Source of the DNA: Pseudomonadota bacterium
GTDB taxonomy: Bacteria > Pseudomonadota > Gammaproteobacteria > Burkholderiales > Burkholderiaceae_C
NCBI GenBank assembly: GCA_021848345.1
Contig: JAJZUV010000001.1
Location: 1-64,000 of the forward strand
DNA length: 64,000 bases
Direction of reading: 5' to 3'
Shown here: positions 18,110 through 26,802 of the stretch, one piece after another
Layout: each line of letters begins with the position of its first letter
Position numbering within the stretch: the stretch's first letter is position 1
Made by a program: the position numbers and the translations under genes
Notes under the pieces: model-generated
What the model was told of the DNA's origin: nothing
The model's input: only the letters and a program-made list of their open reading frames with translations
The model's database searches: none

Positions 18110-18532
18110 ATGCAGCCCGCCGCCCCCCTGCACGTTCGTGTCGAGCGCTTCAGGCGCTGGCACGCGCTGCTGATCGGCTTCGATCTCGCCGTCGCGCTGG
18201 CCGGAGTCTGGAACGCCTGGCGCTGGTGGGACGCGGGCGATGCGCTGGATTTCCCGGTCATGGCCGGGCTGTCCCTGGGGGTGTTCCTGATGGTGCTGAC
18301 CGCTCAGGTTCCCTACTGGAAGATCCGCAGCTTCACCCTCAGCCATGGCGCGCAGGGCTGGGAACTGCAGCAGGAGCGGCGCCAGCGCCGCCTGGCGCAG
18401 GTGCGCGCGCTCAGTCTCCCCGGGCTGCTGCTCGTGCTCGGACTGAGCGACCGTGGCCGCGAGGTGCTGCCGGTGCCGTCGGACATTGCACCCGCTATCT
18501 GGCGGGAATTGCGCACGCGCCTGGCTCTTTAA
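18110..18532 (+). CDS. Small membrane protein of unknown function (YgfX/CptA-like by context)
   Basis: A 140-aa protein with two hydrophobic segments (about 20-40 and 50-68) separated by a short WNAWRWWDAGDALDFP loop, then a basic cytosolic tail with WELQQERRQRR. The layout (two adjacent helices and a soluble C-terminal domain of about 70 residues) resembles YgfX/CptA-type inner-membrane proteins, and a small gene of this kind between fabF and rpoE is common in Burkholderiales. No motif fixes a function; the assignment is weak. Confidence 0.5.
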   Translation: MQPAAPLHVRVERFRRWHALLIGFDLAVALAGVWNAWRWWDAGDALDFPVMAGLSLGVFLMVLTAQVPYWKIRSFTLSHGAQGWELQQERRQRRLAQVRALSLPGLLLVLGLSDRGREVLPVPSDIAPAIWRELRTRLAL

Positions 18533-18676
18533 CGCCGCCGGGGTTGTAATGACCCCGGTCGGCATGCCGGAGTCTGCGCCGGGTTCCCGCACGGGAGCCG
18601 GGGAACATGGGATGCCGCACCCTGTCTGGCCTCCCGCTGCCTGTCGCCACGGGCTCCGTCCCTCTCCCCACCCCTT

Positions 18677-19276
18677 GTGCACGACCGATCCGATCAGGCC
18701 CTGGTCCAACGCGTCCAGCATGGCGACCAGCAGGCCTTCGCCTTGCTCGTGGCCAAGTACCAGCGGCGCATTTTTCGGCTGATCTCGCGTTTCGTCGCCG
18801 ATCCCGCCACCGCGGAAGACATCGCGCAGGAAACCTTCCTGCGCGCGTACCGTGCCATCGGGCAGTTCCGCGGCGACAGCCAGTTCTACACCTGGCTGTA
18901 CCGCATCGCGGTCAATACCGCCAAACGCAGCGCCCTGTCGGGCGCGCGCAGTCCCGTTTTTCCGGAAAATTCGAAATCTCCGGACAATGGGGAAACTTTT
19001 TCCAGGCAGGAGCCACAAAGCAACATGGACACGCCGGAAGCGGTGATGGCCAGCCGGGAACTGGTCTGCGCGGTGAATTCCGCGATGGAGGATTTGCCCG
19101 AGGAACTGCGCGACGCCATCGTGCTGCGCGAGATCGAGGGGCTGAGCTACGAGGAGATTTCGCAGTTGCTGGGCTGCCCGGTCGGTACCGTGCGCTCACG
19201 CATCTTCCGGGCGCGCGAAGCCATCGCACGCCGGTTGCGCCCGTTGCTGGGTACGCGCACGGACGAGCGCTGGTAG
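18677..19276 (+). CDS. rpoE: RNA polymerase sigma factor RpoE (AlgU-like)
   Basis: A 199-aa ECF sigma factor of the RpoE/AlgU class, controlling the envelope stress response. Region 2 covers the first 90 residues (DQALVQRVQHGDQQAFALLV, EDIAQETFLRAYRA), with FYTWLYRIAVNTAK in 2.4. Region 4 is near the C-terminus, including LREIEGLSYEEISQLLGCPVGTVRSRIFRAREAI. The start is GTG (HDRSDQAL follows) with almost no Shine-Dalgarno sequence, suggesting low basal translation. Followed 52 bases later by its anti-sigma factor. Confidence 0.95.
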   Translation: MHDRSDQALVQRVQHGDQQAFALLVAKYQRRIFRLISRFVADPATAEDIAQETFLRAYRAIGQFRGDSQFYTWLYRIAVNTAKRSALSGARSPVFPENSKSPDNGETFSRQEPQSNMDTPEAVMASRELVCAVNSAMEDLPEELRDAIVLREIEGLSYEEISQLLGCPVGTVRSRIFRAREAIARRLRPLLGTRTDERW

Positions 19277-19328
19277 GCGCCAGCAGCGCGATGAATGGTG
19301 TTCAAGGGGGGGGGTGAGAGGTCGTGAG

Positions 19329-20033
19329 ATGAACGAGCATGCAACCGCCGGGTGCGAGCCCGGCCCCGATGGACCTGGCGCCGCGGGCGGCGCAGACGAG
19401 GACATGGATCGGCACGAGATCGCCGAGGGTCGCCGTGCGGAGCGGCCCGAGGCGGTTCGGCTTCGGGAACGCGTCTCGGCGCTGATGGATGGCGAAGCGC
19501 CCCCGGGCTCGCAGGGCGAGGTCTGGGCCGAGCTGGCGCGCGACCCCGAGGCTCGCGCGGCCTGGCTGCGCTATCACCGTCTCGGCGACTGGCTGCGCTC
19601 GGCCGATCTGCACGGCGGCTTCGACGACGCGGCCTTCCTGCGGCGATTCGGCGAGCGCCTGCGCGCCGAGCCGGTGCGCTTCGCGCCCGGGGTGCTCTGC
19701 GAGGAGTCCGGCGCCGCATCGTGGTGGCGCGCGAAACCCTGGGCAGGCGCCCTCGGCGTCGCGCTGGCTGGTCTGGCCACGGTGGCGCTGGTGGGCGCGT
19801 GGCTGCCGCAGCACTCCGCGCCGTGGGGGCCCTCCGAGGCCCTGGGGCCGCGGGCCTCGGGCGGGCCATGGGCCAGCGGGGCTGCTTCGTCCGGAGCCGG
19901 CACGACGCCACTGCGGGTCAGCGTACGCGGGCGCGCAACCGATCCGGCGATCCGCTCCGCACGGCTCGCGCAGGTCACCTGCCTGCCCGTGCCGCAAAGT
20001 GCGGAAGCCGCACGCCTTCAGGCGCTGCGCTGA
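19329..20033 (+). CDS. rseA: Sigma-E anti-sigma factor (RseA/MucA-like)
   Basis: A 234-aa single-pass membrane protein. The N-terminal RseA-type sigma-binding domain spans about 45-95 (RERVSALMDGE..., WLRYHRLGDWLRSADL), and one transmembrane helix lies at about 142-162 (WAGALGVALAGLATVALVGAW). The periplasmic tail of 70 residues is short and of low complexity. Placement right after rpoE supports the function. The N-terminus is unusually long; ATG 19329 is used because it follows a GAGGTCGTGAG ribosome-site region, but a start at codon 26 (MDRHEIAE) is possible. A run of nine G lies just upstream (19306-19314). Confidence 0.85.
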   Translation: MNEHATAGCEPGPDGPGAAGGADEDMDRHEIAEGRRAERPEAVRLRERVSALMDGEAPPGSQGEVWAELARDPEARAAWLRYHRLGDWLRSADLHGGFDDAAFLRRFGERLRAEPVRFAPGVLCEESGAASWWRAKPWAGALGVALAGLATVALVGAWLPQHSAPWGPSEALGPRASGGPWASGAASSGAGTTPLRVSVRGRATDPAIRSARLAQVTCLPVPQSAEAARLQALR

Positions 20034-20180
20034 CGCGGCTCGCACGCCCGTGTCGCGTGCTGCGCGCGGGCACGCGTTATGCTCGCGCATGATCGCCGGG
20101 GCACGAATGCCCGGCGCCGCCGGACGGGTGTTGCACCCGGCGGCGCGCAACCCGCCCCGTCTTCCGCTGGAGATCCCTTC

Positions 20181-21707
20181 GTGAACCTTGCAAGGCTCGT
20201 TGCACGGCGTATCGTGCGCCACGATCGCGCATGGCTGGCCTTGCTGTCGGTCGCGTGCATCACCCTGTCGGCCGCGACGGCGCGGGCCGCCACCACGCTG
20301 CCCCAGGCCTCTTCCACCGCATCGGCCGTTTTCGCGCCGGCGGCGCCGCCGGCGGCCGGGCCCGCGCTGGTCGTCGGGCTGCCGGACTTCACGCGCCTGG
20401 TGCGCCAGGTCGGCCCGGCGGTGGTGAACATTCGGACCTACACCCGCGCGCCTGACGACAGCGCGCGCCAGGACGAGCAGACCCGTGAGTTCCTGCGGCG
20501 CTTTTTCGGCATTCCCCTGCCTCCGGGGAGCGGTGGCGGCGCGGCCCAGACCCCCGACGAGGAACGCCCCGTGGGGGTGGGCTCGGGCTTCATCCTGGCC
20601 CCCGACGGTTACGTGCTGACCAACGCGCACGTGGTGGACGGGGCCGAGCGCATCGTCGTGACCCTGACCGATCACCGCGAGTTCACCGCGACGCTGGTGG
20701 GCGCCGATGCGCGCACCGATGTGGCGCTGCTGAAAATCGACGCCGTCGGCCTGCCCGCGGTGCGCATCGGCGATTCCAGCCGGCTGCAGGTCGGCGAATG
20801 GGTGGTGGCCATCGGCTCGCCCTTCGGACTGGACAACACGGTCACCGCCGGCATCGTCAGCGCCAAGTCGCGCGATACCGGCGACTACACGCCGCTGATC
20901 CAGACCGACGTGGCGGTCAACCCGGGCAACTCGGGGGGGCCGCTGATCGACATGCACGGGCGCGTGGTGGGCATGAATTCCCAGATCTACAGTCGCACCG
21001 GCGGGTTCATGGGTATCTCCTTCGCGGTGCCGATCGACCAGGCCATGGCGGTGGCCCGCCAGCTCAAGGCCAGCGGCCACGTGGTGCGCGGCAAGATCGG
21101 CGTGGTCATCGGCGACGTGAGCCGCCCGCTCGCGCAGGCGCTGGGGCTGGGCACGGCGCGCGGCGCGCTGGTCAGCCAGGTGGAGAAGGGCGGCGCGGCC
21201 GACGCGGCCGGCGTGCGCCCGGGCGACATCATCACGGCCATCGACGGCCACGAGGTACGGCGTTCCAGCGATCTGCCGCGCCTGGTCGGAGCGATCCATC
21301 CGGGCACCCGCGTGAGCCTGGACGTGCTGCGTCCGGGTGGTGCCACCAGCCTGCGGGTCACCGTGGGGTCCTGGAGCGACAAGGCTCCCGCGGCCGCGCC
21401 GAGCCAGCCCTCGCCCGCGGCGCGCAGTCCGATCGGAGTCGGCGTGGTCGATCTCAACCGGGAGCAACTGGCGCAACTGGGGCTTCGCGGCGGCGTGCTG
21501 GTAGAGAGCGTCGATGCCTACGGTTCGGCGGCCGGCTTGCGCGTGGGAGACGTGATCGAGGCCCTGAACGCCTCGGGGATCGTCACGGCGTCGCAGTTCG
21601 ACGCGCAGCTCGCGAAGCTGCCCGGGGACAAGGCCGCGGCACTGCTGGTGCGTCGTGGACAGACCGCCACCTACGTGCTGGTCCATCCGCGCAAGGTTTC
21701 CGAATAA
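20181..21707 (+). CDS. mucD: Periplasmic serine protease MucD (DegP/DegQ family)
   Basis: A 508-aa HtrA protease. A signal peptide spans residues 1-36 (hydrophobic AWLALLSVACITLSAATARA), and the trypsin-like domain has catalytic H150 (TNAHVV), D180 (ARTDVALLKI) and S251 (NPGNSGGPL). Two PDZ domains follow (about 295-380 and 410-500). It degrades misfolded periplasmic proteins and damps sigma-E signalling. Start GTG 20181 is selected because CTGGAG lies 8 bases upstream and the signal peptide begins immediately; the frame continues upstream without homologous sequence. It follows rseA by 147 bases with no rseB between. Confidence 0.95.
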   Translation: MNLARLVARRIVRHDRAWLALLSVACITLSAATARAATTLPQASSTASAVFAPAAPPAAGPALVVGLPDFTRLVRQVGPAVVNIRTYTRAPDDSARQDEQTREFLRRFFGIPLPPGSGGGAAQTPDEERPVGVGSGFILAPDGYVLTNAHVVDGAERIVVTLTDHREFTATLVGADARTDVALLKIDAVGLPAVRIGDSSRLQVGEWVVAIGSPFGLDNTVTAGIVSAKSRDTGDYTPLIQTDVAVNPGNSGGPLIDMHGRVVGMNSQIYSRTGGFMGISFAVPIDQAMAVARQLKASGHVVRGKIGVVIGDVSRPLAQALGLGTARGALVSQVEKGGAADAAGVRPGDIITAIDGHEVRRSSDLPRLVGAIHPGTRVSLDVLRPGGATSLRVTVGSWSDKAPAAAPSQPSPAARSPIGVGVVDLNREQLAQLGLRGGVLVESVDAYGSAAGLRVGDVIEALNASGIVTASQFDAQLAKLPGDKAAALLVRRGQTATYVLVHPRKVSE

Positions 21708-21723
21708 AATTCGCTGGCTAAGC

Positions 21724-21745
21724 CAAAATTTGAAATCGAATTTTG
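21724..21745. repeat. AT-rich inverted repeat after mucD
   Basis: CAAAATT (21724-21730) and AATTTTG (21739-21745) form a perfect 7-bp dyad with an 8-base spacer, 17 bases after the mucD stop. It may be an operator or part of a terminator. Confidence 0.5.
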
Positions 21746-21860
21746 CAAAGATGGGGTTCATTCGGTCTTAATTGCGCTTCTTTCGGCGAATTCGCGATGT
21801 TCTCCCTTTCGATGCGCGGCCGGCCGGTCGCGCGCCGCTGGCCGGGCCGGCCCGCGGGCT

Positions 21861-21866
21861 TAAAAT
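21861..21866 (+). promoter_or_regulatory. Candidate -10 box for the lepA leader
   Basis: TAAAAT preceded by very GC-rich DNA. A start near 21873 would place the 5' end exactly at the first stem of the leader hairpin. Confidence 0.45.
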
Positions 21867-21872
21867 GAAGGC

Positions 21873-21936
21873 CCAACAAGCAGTTGCCAAACGATTTTGT
21901 TGGTAGGCGCGACGCGAATGGCCGCGCCTTTTTTTT
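21873..21936 (+). promoter_or_regulatory. Leader with hairpin and intrinsic terminator upstream of lepA
   Basis: Stem 1 is CCAACAA (21873-21879) with TTGTTGG (21897-21903). Stem 2 is GGCGCG (21906-21911) with CGCGCC (21923-21928), followed directly by eight T (21929-21936). This is the best intrinsic terminator in the window, yet it lies 75 bases before the lepA ATG on the coding strand. It could end the rpoE-mucD transcript, attenuate lepA, or make a small RNA of about 65 nt. Confidence 0.6.
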
Positions 21937-22011
21937 GTTCCGCCGTCGCCGTCCCGCGCGGCGGCCGTACCCCGGCTCCGCCCGGGGCAGGTTCGATCGT
22001 TCTCTGCGCGC

Positions 22012-23802
22012 ATGCAACGGATTCGCAACTTTTCCATCATCGCCCATATCGACCACGGCAAGTCCACGCTGGCCGATCGTCTGATCCAGCGCTGCGGAGG
22101 CTTGTCGGAGCGGGAAATGGAAAGCCAGGTGCTCGACTCGATGGACCTGGAGCGCGAGCGCGGCATCACCATCAAGGCCCAGACCGCGGCGCTGAGCTAT
22201 CGCGCGCGCGACGGCCACACCTATCGGCTCAACCTGATCGACACCCCCGGACACGTCGATTTCAGCTACGAGGTCAGCCGCTCGCTCTCGGCCTGCGAAG
22301 GCGCGCTGCTGGTGGTCGATGCCAGCCAGGGCGTGGAGGCGCAGACGGTGGCGAACTGCTACACCGCGATCGAACTGGGCGTCGAGGTGGTGCCGGTGCT
22401 CAACAAGATGGACCTGCCGCAGGCCGATCCCGAAGCGGCGCGCCAGGAGATCGAGGATGTGATCGGCATCGACGCCTCCGAGGCCCTGCTGGCCAGCGCG
22501 AAGACGGGCATGGGCATCGACGAGATCCTCGAGGCCGTGATCGCGCGGGTGCCGGCCCCCAAGGGCGACCCGGACGCGCCGTTGAAGGCCCTGATCATCG
22601 ACTCCTGGTACGACAGCTACGTCGGCGTGGTGATGCTGGTGCGGGTGTTCGACGGCGTGGTGCGCGTGCGCGATCGGATCCAGCTCATGGCCACCGGTGC
22701 GCAATACGGTTGCGAGCAGCTCGGGGTGTTCACGCCCAAGTCGGTGGCGCGAGACGAGTTGGGCGCGGGCGAGGTGGGATTCGTCATCGCCGGCATCAAG
22801 GAACTCAAGGCCGCGCGCGTGGGCGACACGCTGACGGTGGCCTCGCGTCCGGCGGCCCAGGCGCTGCCGGGCTTCAAGGAAGTGCAGCCGCAGGTGTTCG
22901 CCGGCCTGTACCCGGTGGAGGCCAACCAGTACGACGCGCTGCGCGACGCGCTGCAGAAGCTGCAGCTCAACGATGCCGCGCTGCGTTTCGAGCCCGAGGT
23001 GTCGTCGGCGCTGGGTTTCGGCTTCCGCTGCGGCTTTCTCGGGTTGCTGCACATGGACATCGTGCAGGAGCGCCTGGAGCGCGAGTACGACATGGACCTG
23101 ATCACCACCGCGCCGTCGGTGGTGTACAAGGTGCGCCTGCGCGACGGCAGCGAGGTGACCGTGGACAACCCGTCGAAAATGCCCGAGGTCGGACGCATCG
23201 ACACCATCCTGGAGCCCATCGTCACGGTCAAGCTGTTCATGCCCCAGGAATACGTCGGCGCGGTGATGACCCTGTGCAACGCCAAGCGCGGGGCGCAGAC
23301 CAACATGTCCTACATGGGACGCCAGGTGCAGCTGGTCTATGAAATGCCCCTGGCGGAGATCGTGCTGGACTTCTTCGACAAGCTCAAGTCCATCTCGCGC
23401 GGCTACGCGTCGATGGATTACAGCTTTCTCGAATATCGCGCGGCCGACGTGGTGAAGGTGGACATGCTGATCAACGGCGAACGCGTGGATGCGCTGTCGC
23501 TGATCGTGCATCGCTCGCAAAGCCAGTACCGCGGGCGCGAGGTGGCCGCCAAGATGCGCGAATTGATCCCGCGTCAGATGTTCGACGTCGCGATCCAGGC
23601 CGCCATCGGGGCCAACATCATCGCGCGTGAGACAATCAAGGCGATGCGCAAGAACGTGCTGGCCAAGTGCTATGGCGGCGACATCAGCCGCAAGCGCAAA
23701 CTGCTCGAGAAGCAGAAGGCCGGCAAGAAACGCATGAAACAGATCGGTACCGTCGAGGTGCCCCAGGAGGCCTTCCTGGCCATTCTCAAGGTCGAGGACT
23801 GA
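22012..23802 (+). CDS. lepA: Elongation factor 4 (LepA)
   Basis: A 596-aa translational GTPase acting on stalled or mistranslocated ribosomes. G1 is [10 protein letters not shown] (11-20), G2 lies in RERGIT, G3 DTPGHVDF and G4 NKMDLP. The LepA-specific C-terminal domain ends in [25 protein letters not shown]. Full length. Precedes lepB by 45 bases, as in most proteobacteria, and starts the lepA-lepB-rnc-era-recO-pdxJ-acpS-nagZ run. Confidence 0.97.
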   Translation: MQRIRNFSIIAHIDHGKSTLADRLIQRCGGLSEREMESQVLDSMDLERERGITIKAQTAALSYRARDGHTYRLNLIDTPGHVDFSYEVSRSLSACEGALLVVDASQGVEAQTVANCYTAIELGVEVVPVLNKMDLPQADPEAARQEIEDVIGIDASEALLASAKTGMGIDEILEAVIARVPAPKGDPDAPLKALIIDSWYDSYVGVVMLVRVFDGVVRVRDRIQLMATGAQYGCEQLGVFTPKSVARDELGAGEVGFVIAGIKELKAARVGDTLTVASRPAAQALPGFKEVQPQVFAGLYPVEANQYDALRDALQKLQLNDAALRFEPEVSSALGFGFRCGFLGLLHMDIVQERLEREYDMDLITTAPSVVYKVRLRDGSEVTVDNPSKMPEVGRIDTILEPIVTVKLFMPQEYVGAVMTLCNAKRGAQTNMSYMGRQVQLVYEMPLAEIVLDFFDKLKSISRGYASMDYSFLEYRAADVVKVDMLINGERVDALSLIVHRSQSQYRGREVAAKMRELIPRQMFDVAIQAAIGANIIARETIKAMRKNVLAKCYGGDISRKRKLLEKQKAGKKRMKQIGTVEVPQEAFLAILKVED

Positions 23803-23847
23803 TCCTCAGGCCTCCGCCCCAGCCCCAGCCCCAGCCCACTTCGTTCC

Positions 23848-24768
23848 ATGGAAGAACCGGCCGTCAATTTCACCCTCCTGTTGTTCGTGCTGCTGGTGGT
23901 CACCGGCCTGTTCTGGATCGCCGAACGCCTGCGCTTCGCGCGCCAGCGCATCGACGCCGCGGAGGCCGCGGCCTCGGCGCTGCGCCGGCGGCGCGACGAA
24001 CTGCGCGCGCAGGGCATCACGCCCGACGAGTCGCTCAGCGACGAGAACATCCAGGCCACGCGTGCCCGACTGCTGCGCCAGCCCTGGTGGCTGGAATGGA
24101 CCGCGGGGCTGTTCCCGGTGATCGCCTTCGTGTTCGTGCTGCGCTCCTTCGTGGCCGAGCCCTTCAAGATCCCGTCGGGGTCGATGGAGCCCACGCTGGT
24201 GCCGGGCGACCTGATCCTGGTGAACAAGTTTCTCTACGGCCTGCGCCTGCCGCTGGGGCACGAGCGTCTGACCCCGGGGCAGGCCCCGCGCCGCGGCGAC
24301 GTGATCGTGTTCCGTCTTCCGAAGGATCCCGCGGTCGACTACATCAAGCGCATCGTCGGGCTACCCGGCGACACGGTGTCGTACGAGAACAAGCAACTCG
24401 TGATCGACGGCAAGCCCATCTCCGAGAAGGCCGACGGCCAGTGGTTCGATCCGTCGAGCATGGCCTATTACCAGCAGTACCGCGAGAACCTGGACGGCGT
24501 GCAGCACCGCATCCTGATCAATCCGCAGGCGCCCGCCTACGTGATCGGCGGACCGGACGATTTTCCCCACCGGGACGCTTGTCATTATGATTCGCAGGGC
24601 TTCGTCTGCAAGGTTCCCGCGGGAATGTACTTCGTGATGGGCGATAACCGCGATAATTCACTGGATTCCCGCTACTGGGGATTCGTGCCGGCACGCAACA
24701 TCGTCGGCAAGGCGTTTTTTGTCTGGATGAACTTCGGCGGCCTGAAGAACATCGGGCCGATTCATTGA
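23848..24768 (+). CDS. lepB: Signal peptidase I
   Basis: A 306-aa membrane serine protease cleaving exported pre-proteins. Two transmembrane helices lie at about 7-24 and 86-101, with a basic cytoplasmic loop between. The active-site Ser is S112 in IPSGSMEPTLVPGD and the general base is K167 in DYIKRIVGLPGD; MGDNRDNSLDSRYWGFV closes the catalytic domain. The 45-bp gap before it contains short CCCAG repeats. Co-transcribed with lepA. Confidence 0.96.
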   Translation: MEEPAVNFTLLLFVLLVVTGLFWIAERLRFARQRIDAAEAAASALRRRRDELRAQGITPDESLSDENIQATRARLLRQPWWLEWTAGLFPVIAFVFVLRSFVAEPFKIPSGSMEPTLVPGDLILVNKFLYGLRLPLGHERLTPGQAPRRGDVIVFRLPKDPAVDYIKRIVGLPGDTVSYENKQLVIDGKPISEKADGQWFDPSSMAYYQQYRENLDGVQHRILINPQAPAYVIGGPDDFPHRDACHYDSQGFVCKVPAGMYFVMGDNRDNSLDSRYWGFVPARNIVGKAFFVWMNFGGLKNIGPIH

Positions 24769-24799
24769 CCTGCTGCCAGCACTCGATGGGGTTTGCGGT

Positions 24800-25150
24800 A
24801 TGAGCCACGCGCAACGTCAACGCGGCATCACGCTGATCGGTCTGCTGTTCTGGGGGGCGATCATCGCCATCCTGGTCGTGCTGGGATTGCAGATCGTGCC
24901 GGATTGGCAGGAGTCGATTTCCATCCAGCATGCGGTGGACCAGGCCGCGAAGGCCGGGCCCACGGTCGGGGACATCCGCACCAAGTTCGACAAGATGGCC
25001 GAGGTCGACTACATCAGCTCGATCACCGGCAAGGATCTCACCATCACCAAGGTCAACGGCAACGTGGTGGTGTCCTACGCGTACCAGAAGGAGATCCACC
25101 TGGTCGGTCCGGCGTACCTGCTGCTCAAGTTCGCCGGGAAATCGCGTTGA
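24800..25150 (+). CDS. DUF4845 membrane protein
   Basis: A 116-aa protein with a type IV pilin-like N-terminus: basic residues then a hydrophobic helix (RGITLIGLLFWGAIIAILVVLGLQIVPDW), followed by a small extracytoplasmic domain. DUF4845 proteins are regularly encoded between lepB and rnc in betaproteobacteria; the role is unknown. The context suggests a link to membrane-protein export, but that is inference only. Confidence 0.85.
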   Translation: MSHAQRQRGITLIGLLFWGAIIAILVVLGLQIVPDWQESISIQHAVDQAAKAGPTVGDIRTKFDKMAEVDYISSITGKDLTITKVNGNVVVSYAYQKEIHLVGPAYLLLKFAGKSR

Positions 25151-25166
25151 CGGAGCGCCCGAGGCG

Positions 25167-25874
25167 GTGAGCGCGCTGGAACAACTGCAGGCGCGCCTGC
25201 AGTATCGATTTCGCGATTGCGCGCTGCTGCGCCAGGCGCTGACCCACCGCAGCCACGGCGCGGACAACAACGAGCGCCTGGAGTTTCTCGGCGACGCCGC
25301 GCTGAACCTGCTCGTCGCCTCGCTGCTGTACGCCGACGGCGAGGCCGACGAAGGCCACCTGTCCTACTGGCGCGCCGCGCTGGTGCGCGAGGCCACGCTG
25401 GCCGAACTGGCGCGCGAGACCGGCCTGGGCGAGTTGCTGTCGCTGGGCGAGGGCGAGCAGCGCAGCGGAGGGCGGCGTCGCAACTCCATCCTGGCCGATG
25501 CGCTGGAGGCGCTGATCGGAGCGGTCTACCTGGACGGGGGCATCGACGCGGCCGGCGCGCTGGTGCGCAGGCTGTACGGCGAGCGCCTGCGGCAGCTGGA
25601 CCTGCGGGCCAGCGCGAAGGACGCCAAGACCACCTTGCAGGAGATGCTGCAGGGGCGCAAGATGCAACTGCCCGGCTACCGCGTGCTGGAGACCAGCGGG
25701 CCCCCGCACGCGCAGCATTTCGTCGTGCAATGCGAGGTCGTGGAACTCGGGCTGCAAAGCGCCGGCGAGGGCCCCAGCCGACGCACCGCGGAGCAGCAGG
25801 CCGCCCAATCCATGATCGAGCTGCTGCGAGCCGGCGCGATGCCGTCGCGGGGCCAGCCCGTCGCCAAGCCATGA
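25167..25874 (+). CDS. rnc: Ribonuclease III
   Basis: A 235-aa double-strand-specific endoribonuclease for rRNA processing. The catalytic domain has the [14 protein letters not shown] signature (36-49) and [16 protein letters not shown]; a dsRNA-binding domain covers about 153-225. The start is GTG 25167, with a GGAG 11 bases upstream; no better start exists. Its TGA overlaps the era ATG by 3 bases. Confidence 0.96.
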   Translation: MSALEQLQARLQYRFRDCALLRQALTHRSHGADNNERLEFLGDAALNLLVASLLYADGEADEGHLSYWRAALVREATLAELARETGLGELLSLGEGEQRSGGRRRNSILADALEALIGAVYLDGGIDAAGALVRRLYGERLRQLDLRASAKDAKTTLQEMLQGRKMQLPGYRVLETSGPPHAQHFVVQCEVVELGLQSAGEGPSRRTAEQQAAQSMIELLRAGAMPSRGQPVAKP

Positions 25875-26782
25875 CCCAAGACTCCATCGAAGCCCAGGCG
25901 CCGCAGCGTTTCGGCACCATCGCGATCGTCGGCCGGCCCAACGTGGGCAAGTCGACCCTGCTCAACGCTCTCGTGGGGCAGAAGATCAGCATCACCTCGG
26001 ACAAGGCGCAGACCACGCGCCACCGCCTGCTGGGGGTGCGCACCGAGGGCGCCGTGCAGTTCGCCTTCGTCGACACCCCGGGTTTCCAGCTGCGTCACAC
26101 CCGCGCGCTCAACCGCGCGCTCAACCGCACCGTGCGCGGTGCGCTGGCCGACGTGGACGTGGTGCTGTGGGTGGTCGAGGCCGGCACCTGGGGCTCCGAG
26201 GACGAGCTCGTCGGGCAGTTGCTGCCGAAGGGGCGCCCGGTGATCCTGGTGGCCAACAAGCTCGATCGCATTCGCGGTCGCGAGAAATTGCTGCCCTGGC
26301 TGGCCGAGCGGGGCAAGGATCCGCGACTGACCGAGATCGTGCCCCTGTCGGCGCGCCGGCAAGCGGATGCGCAGCGCCTGCTGCACATCCTGGCGGGCCA
26401 TATGCCCGAAGGCCCCTGGGGTTTCGACGCGGATGCGCTGACCGACCGCGGAGAGCGCTTCCTGGCGGCCGAGATCCTGCGCGAGAAGCTGTTCCGGCTC
26501 ACCGGTGACGAACTGCCCTACAGCAGCACCGTGGTGATCGACAGCTTCCAGCTCGACGGCCGGCTGCGGCGCGTGGCCGCCAGCATCGTGGTGGAGCGCG
26601 ACAGCCACAAGGCCATGGTCATCGGCGGCGGCGGCGCGCTGGTGCGGCGCCTGTCCACCGAGGCGCGGCAGGACATGGAACGGCTGTTCGATGCGCCGGT
26701 GTTCCTCGAGGTGTGGGTCAAGACGCGTTCCGGCTGGGCCGACGACCAGGCCGCGGTGCGCGCCTACGGCTACGAGGAATAG
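25871..26782 (+). CDS. era: GTPase Era
   Basis: A 303-aa GTPase required for 16S rRNA maturation and 30S assembly. G1 is [13 protein letters not shown]3 DTPGFQ, G4 NKLD, and the Era-specific QTTRHR switch is present; the C-terminal KH domain contains [15 protein letters not shown] (in place of the common KGxxGxxL). Translationally coupled to rnc, the universal pairing. Confidence 0.97.
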   Translation: MTQDSIEAQAPQRFGTIAIVGRPNVGKSTLLNALVGQKISITSDKAQTTRHRLLGVRTEGAVQFAFVDTPGFQLRHTRALNRALNRTVRGALADVDVVLWVVEAGTWGSEDELVGQLLPKGRPVILVANKLDRIRGREKLLPWLAERGKDPRLTEIVPLSARRQADAQRLLHILAGHMPEGPWGFDADALTDRGERFLAAEILREKLFRLTGDELPYSSTVVIDSFQLDGRLRRVAASIVVERDSHKAMVIGGGGALVRRLSTEARQDMERLFDAPVFLEVWVKTRSGWADDQAAVRAYGYEE

Positions 26783-26802
26783 GCGCCAGCGCGGGACATC
26801 CT

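Larger units (their letters stand above)
21708..22011 (+). other. 304-bp mucD-lepA intergenic region
   Basis: The first 90 bases are strikingly AT-rich for this genome and contain an inverted repeat (21724-21745). The last 150 bases hold a TAAAAT box, a hairpin, and a second GC hairpin with eight T (entered separately). No ribosome site-supported gene is present, but a 13-codon frame (21866-21907) spans the leader. Confidence 0.7.

Noticed and set aside
18505-18531. Possible sigma-E promoter (GGAATT ... TCTTTA) before rpoE
   Set aside because: Two mismatches in the -35 box and a spacer about two bases too short compared with the GAACTT-N16-TCTGA pattern.
21718-23520. A 600-codon open frame antisense to lepA
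   Set aside because: Same GC shadow effect; lepA is highly conserved on the plus strand.
23803-23847. CCCAG short repeats before lepB
   Set aside because: Only three or four imperfect 6-bp units; ordinary low complexity.
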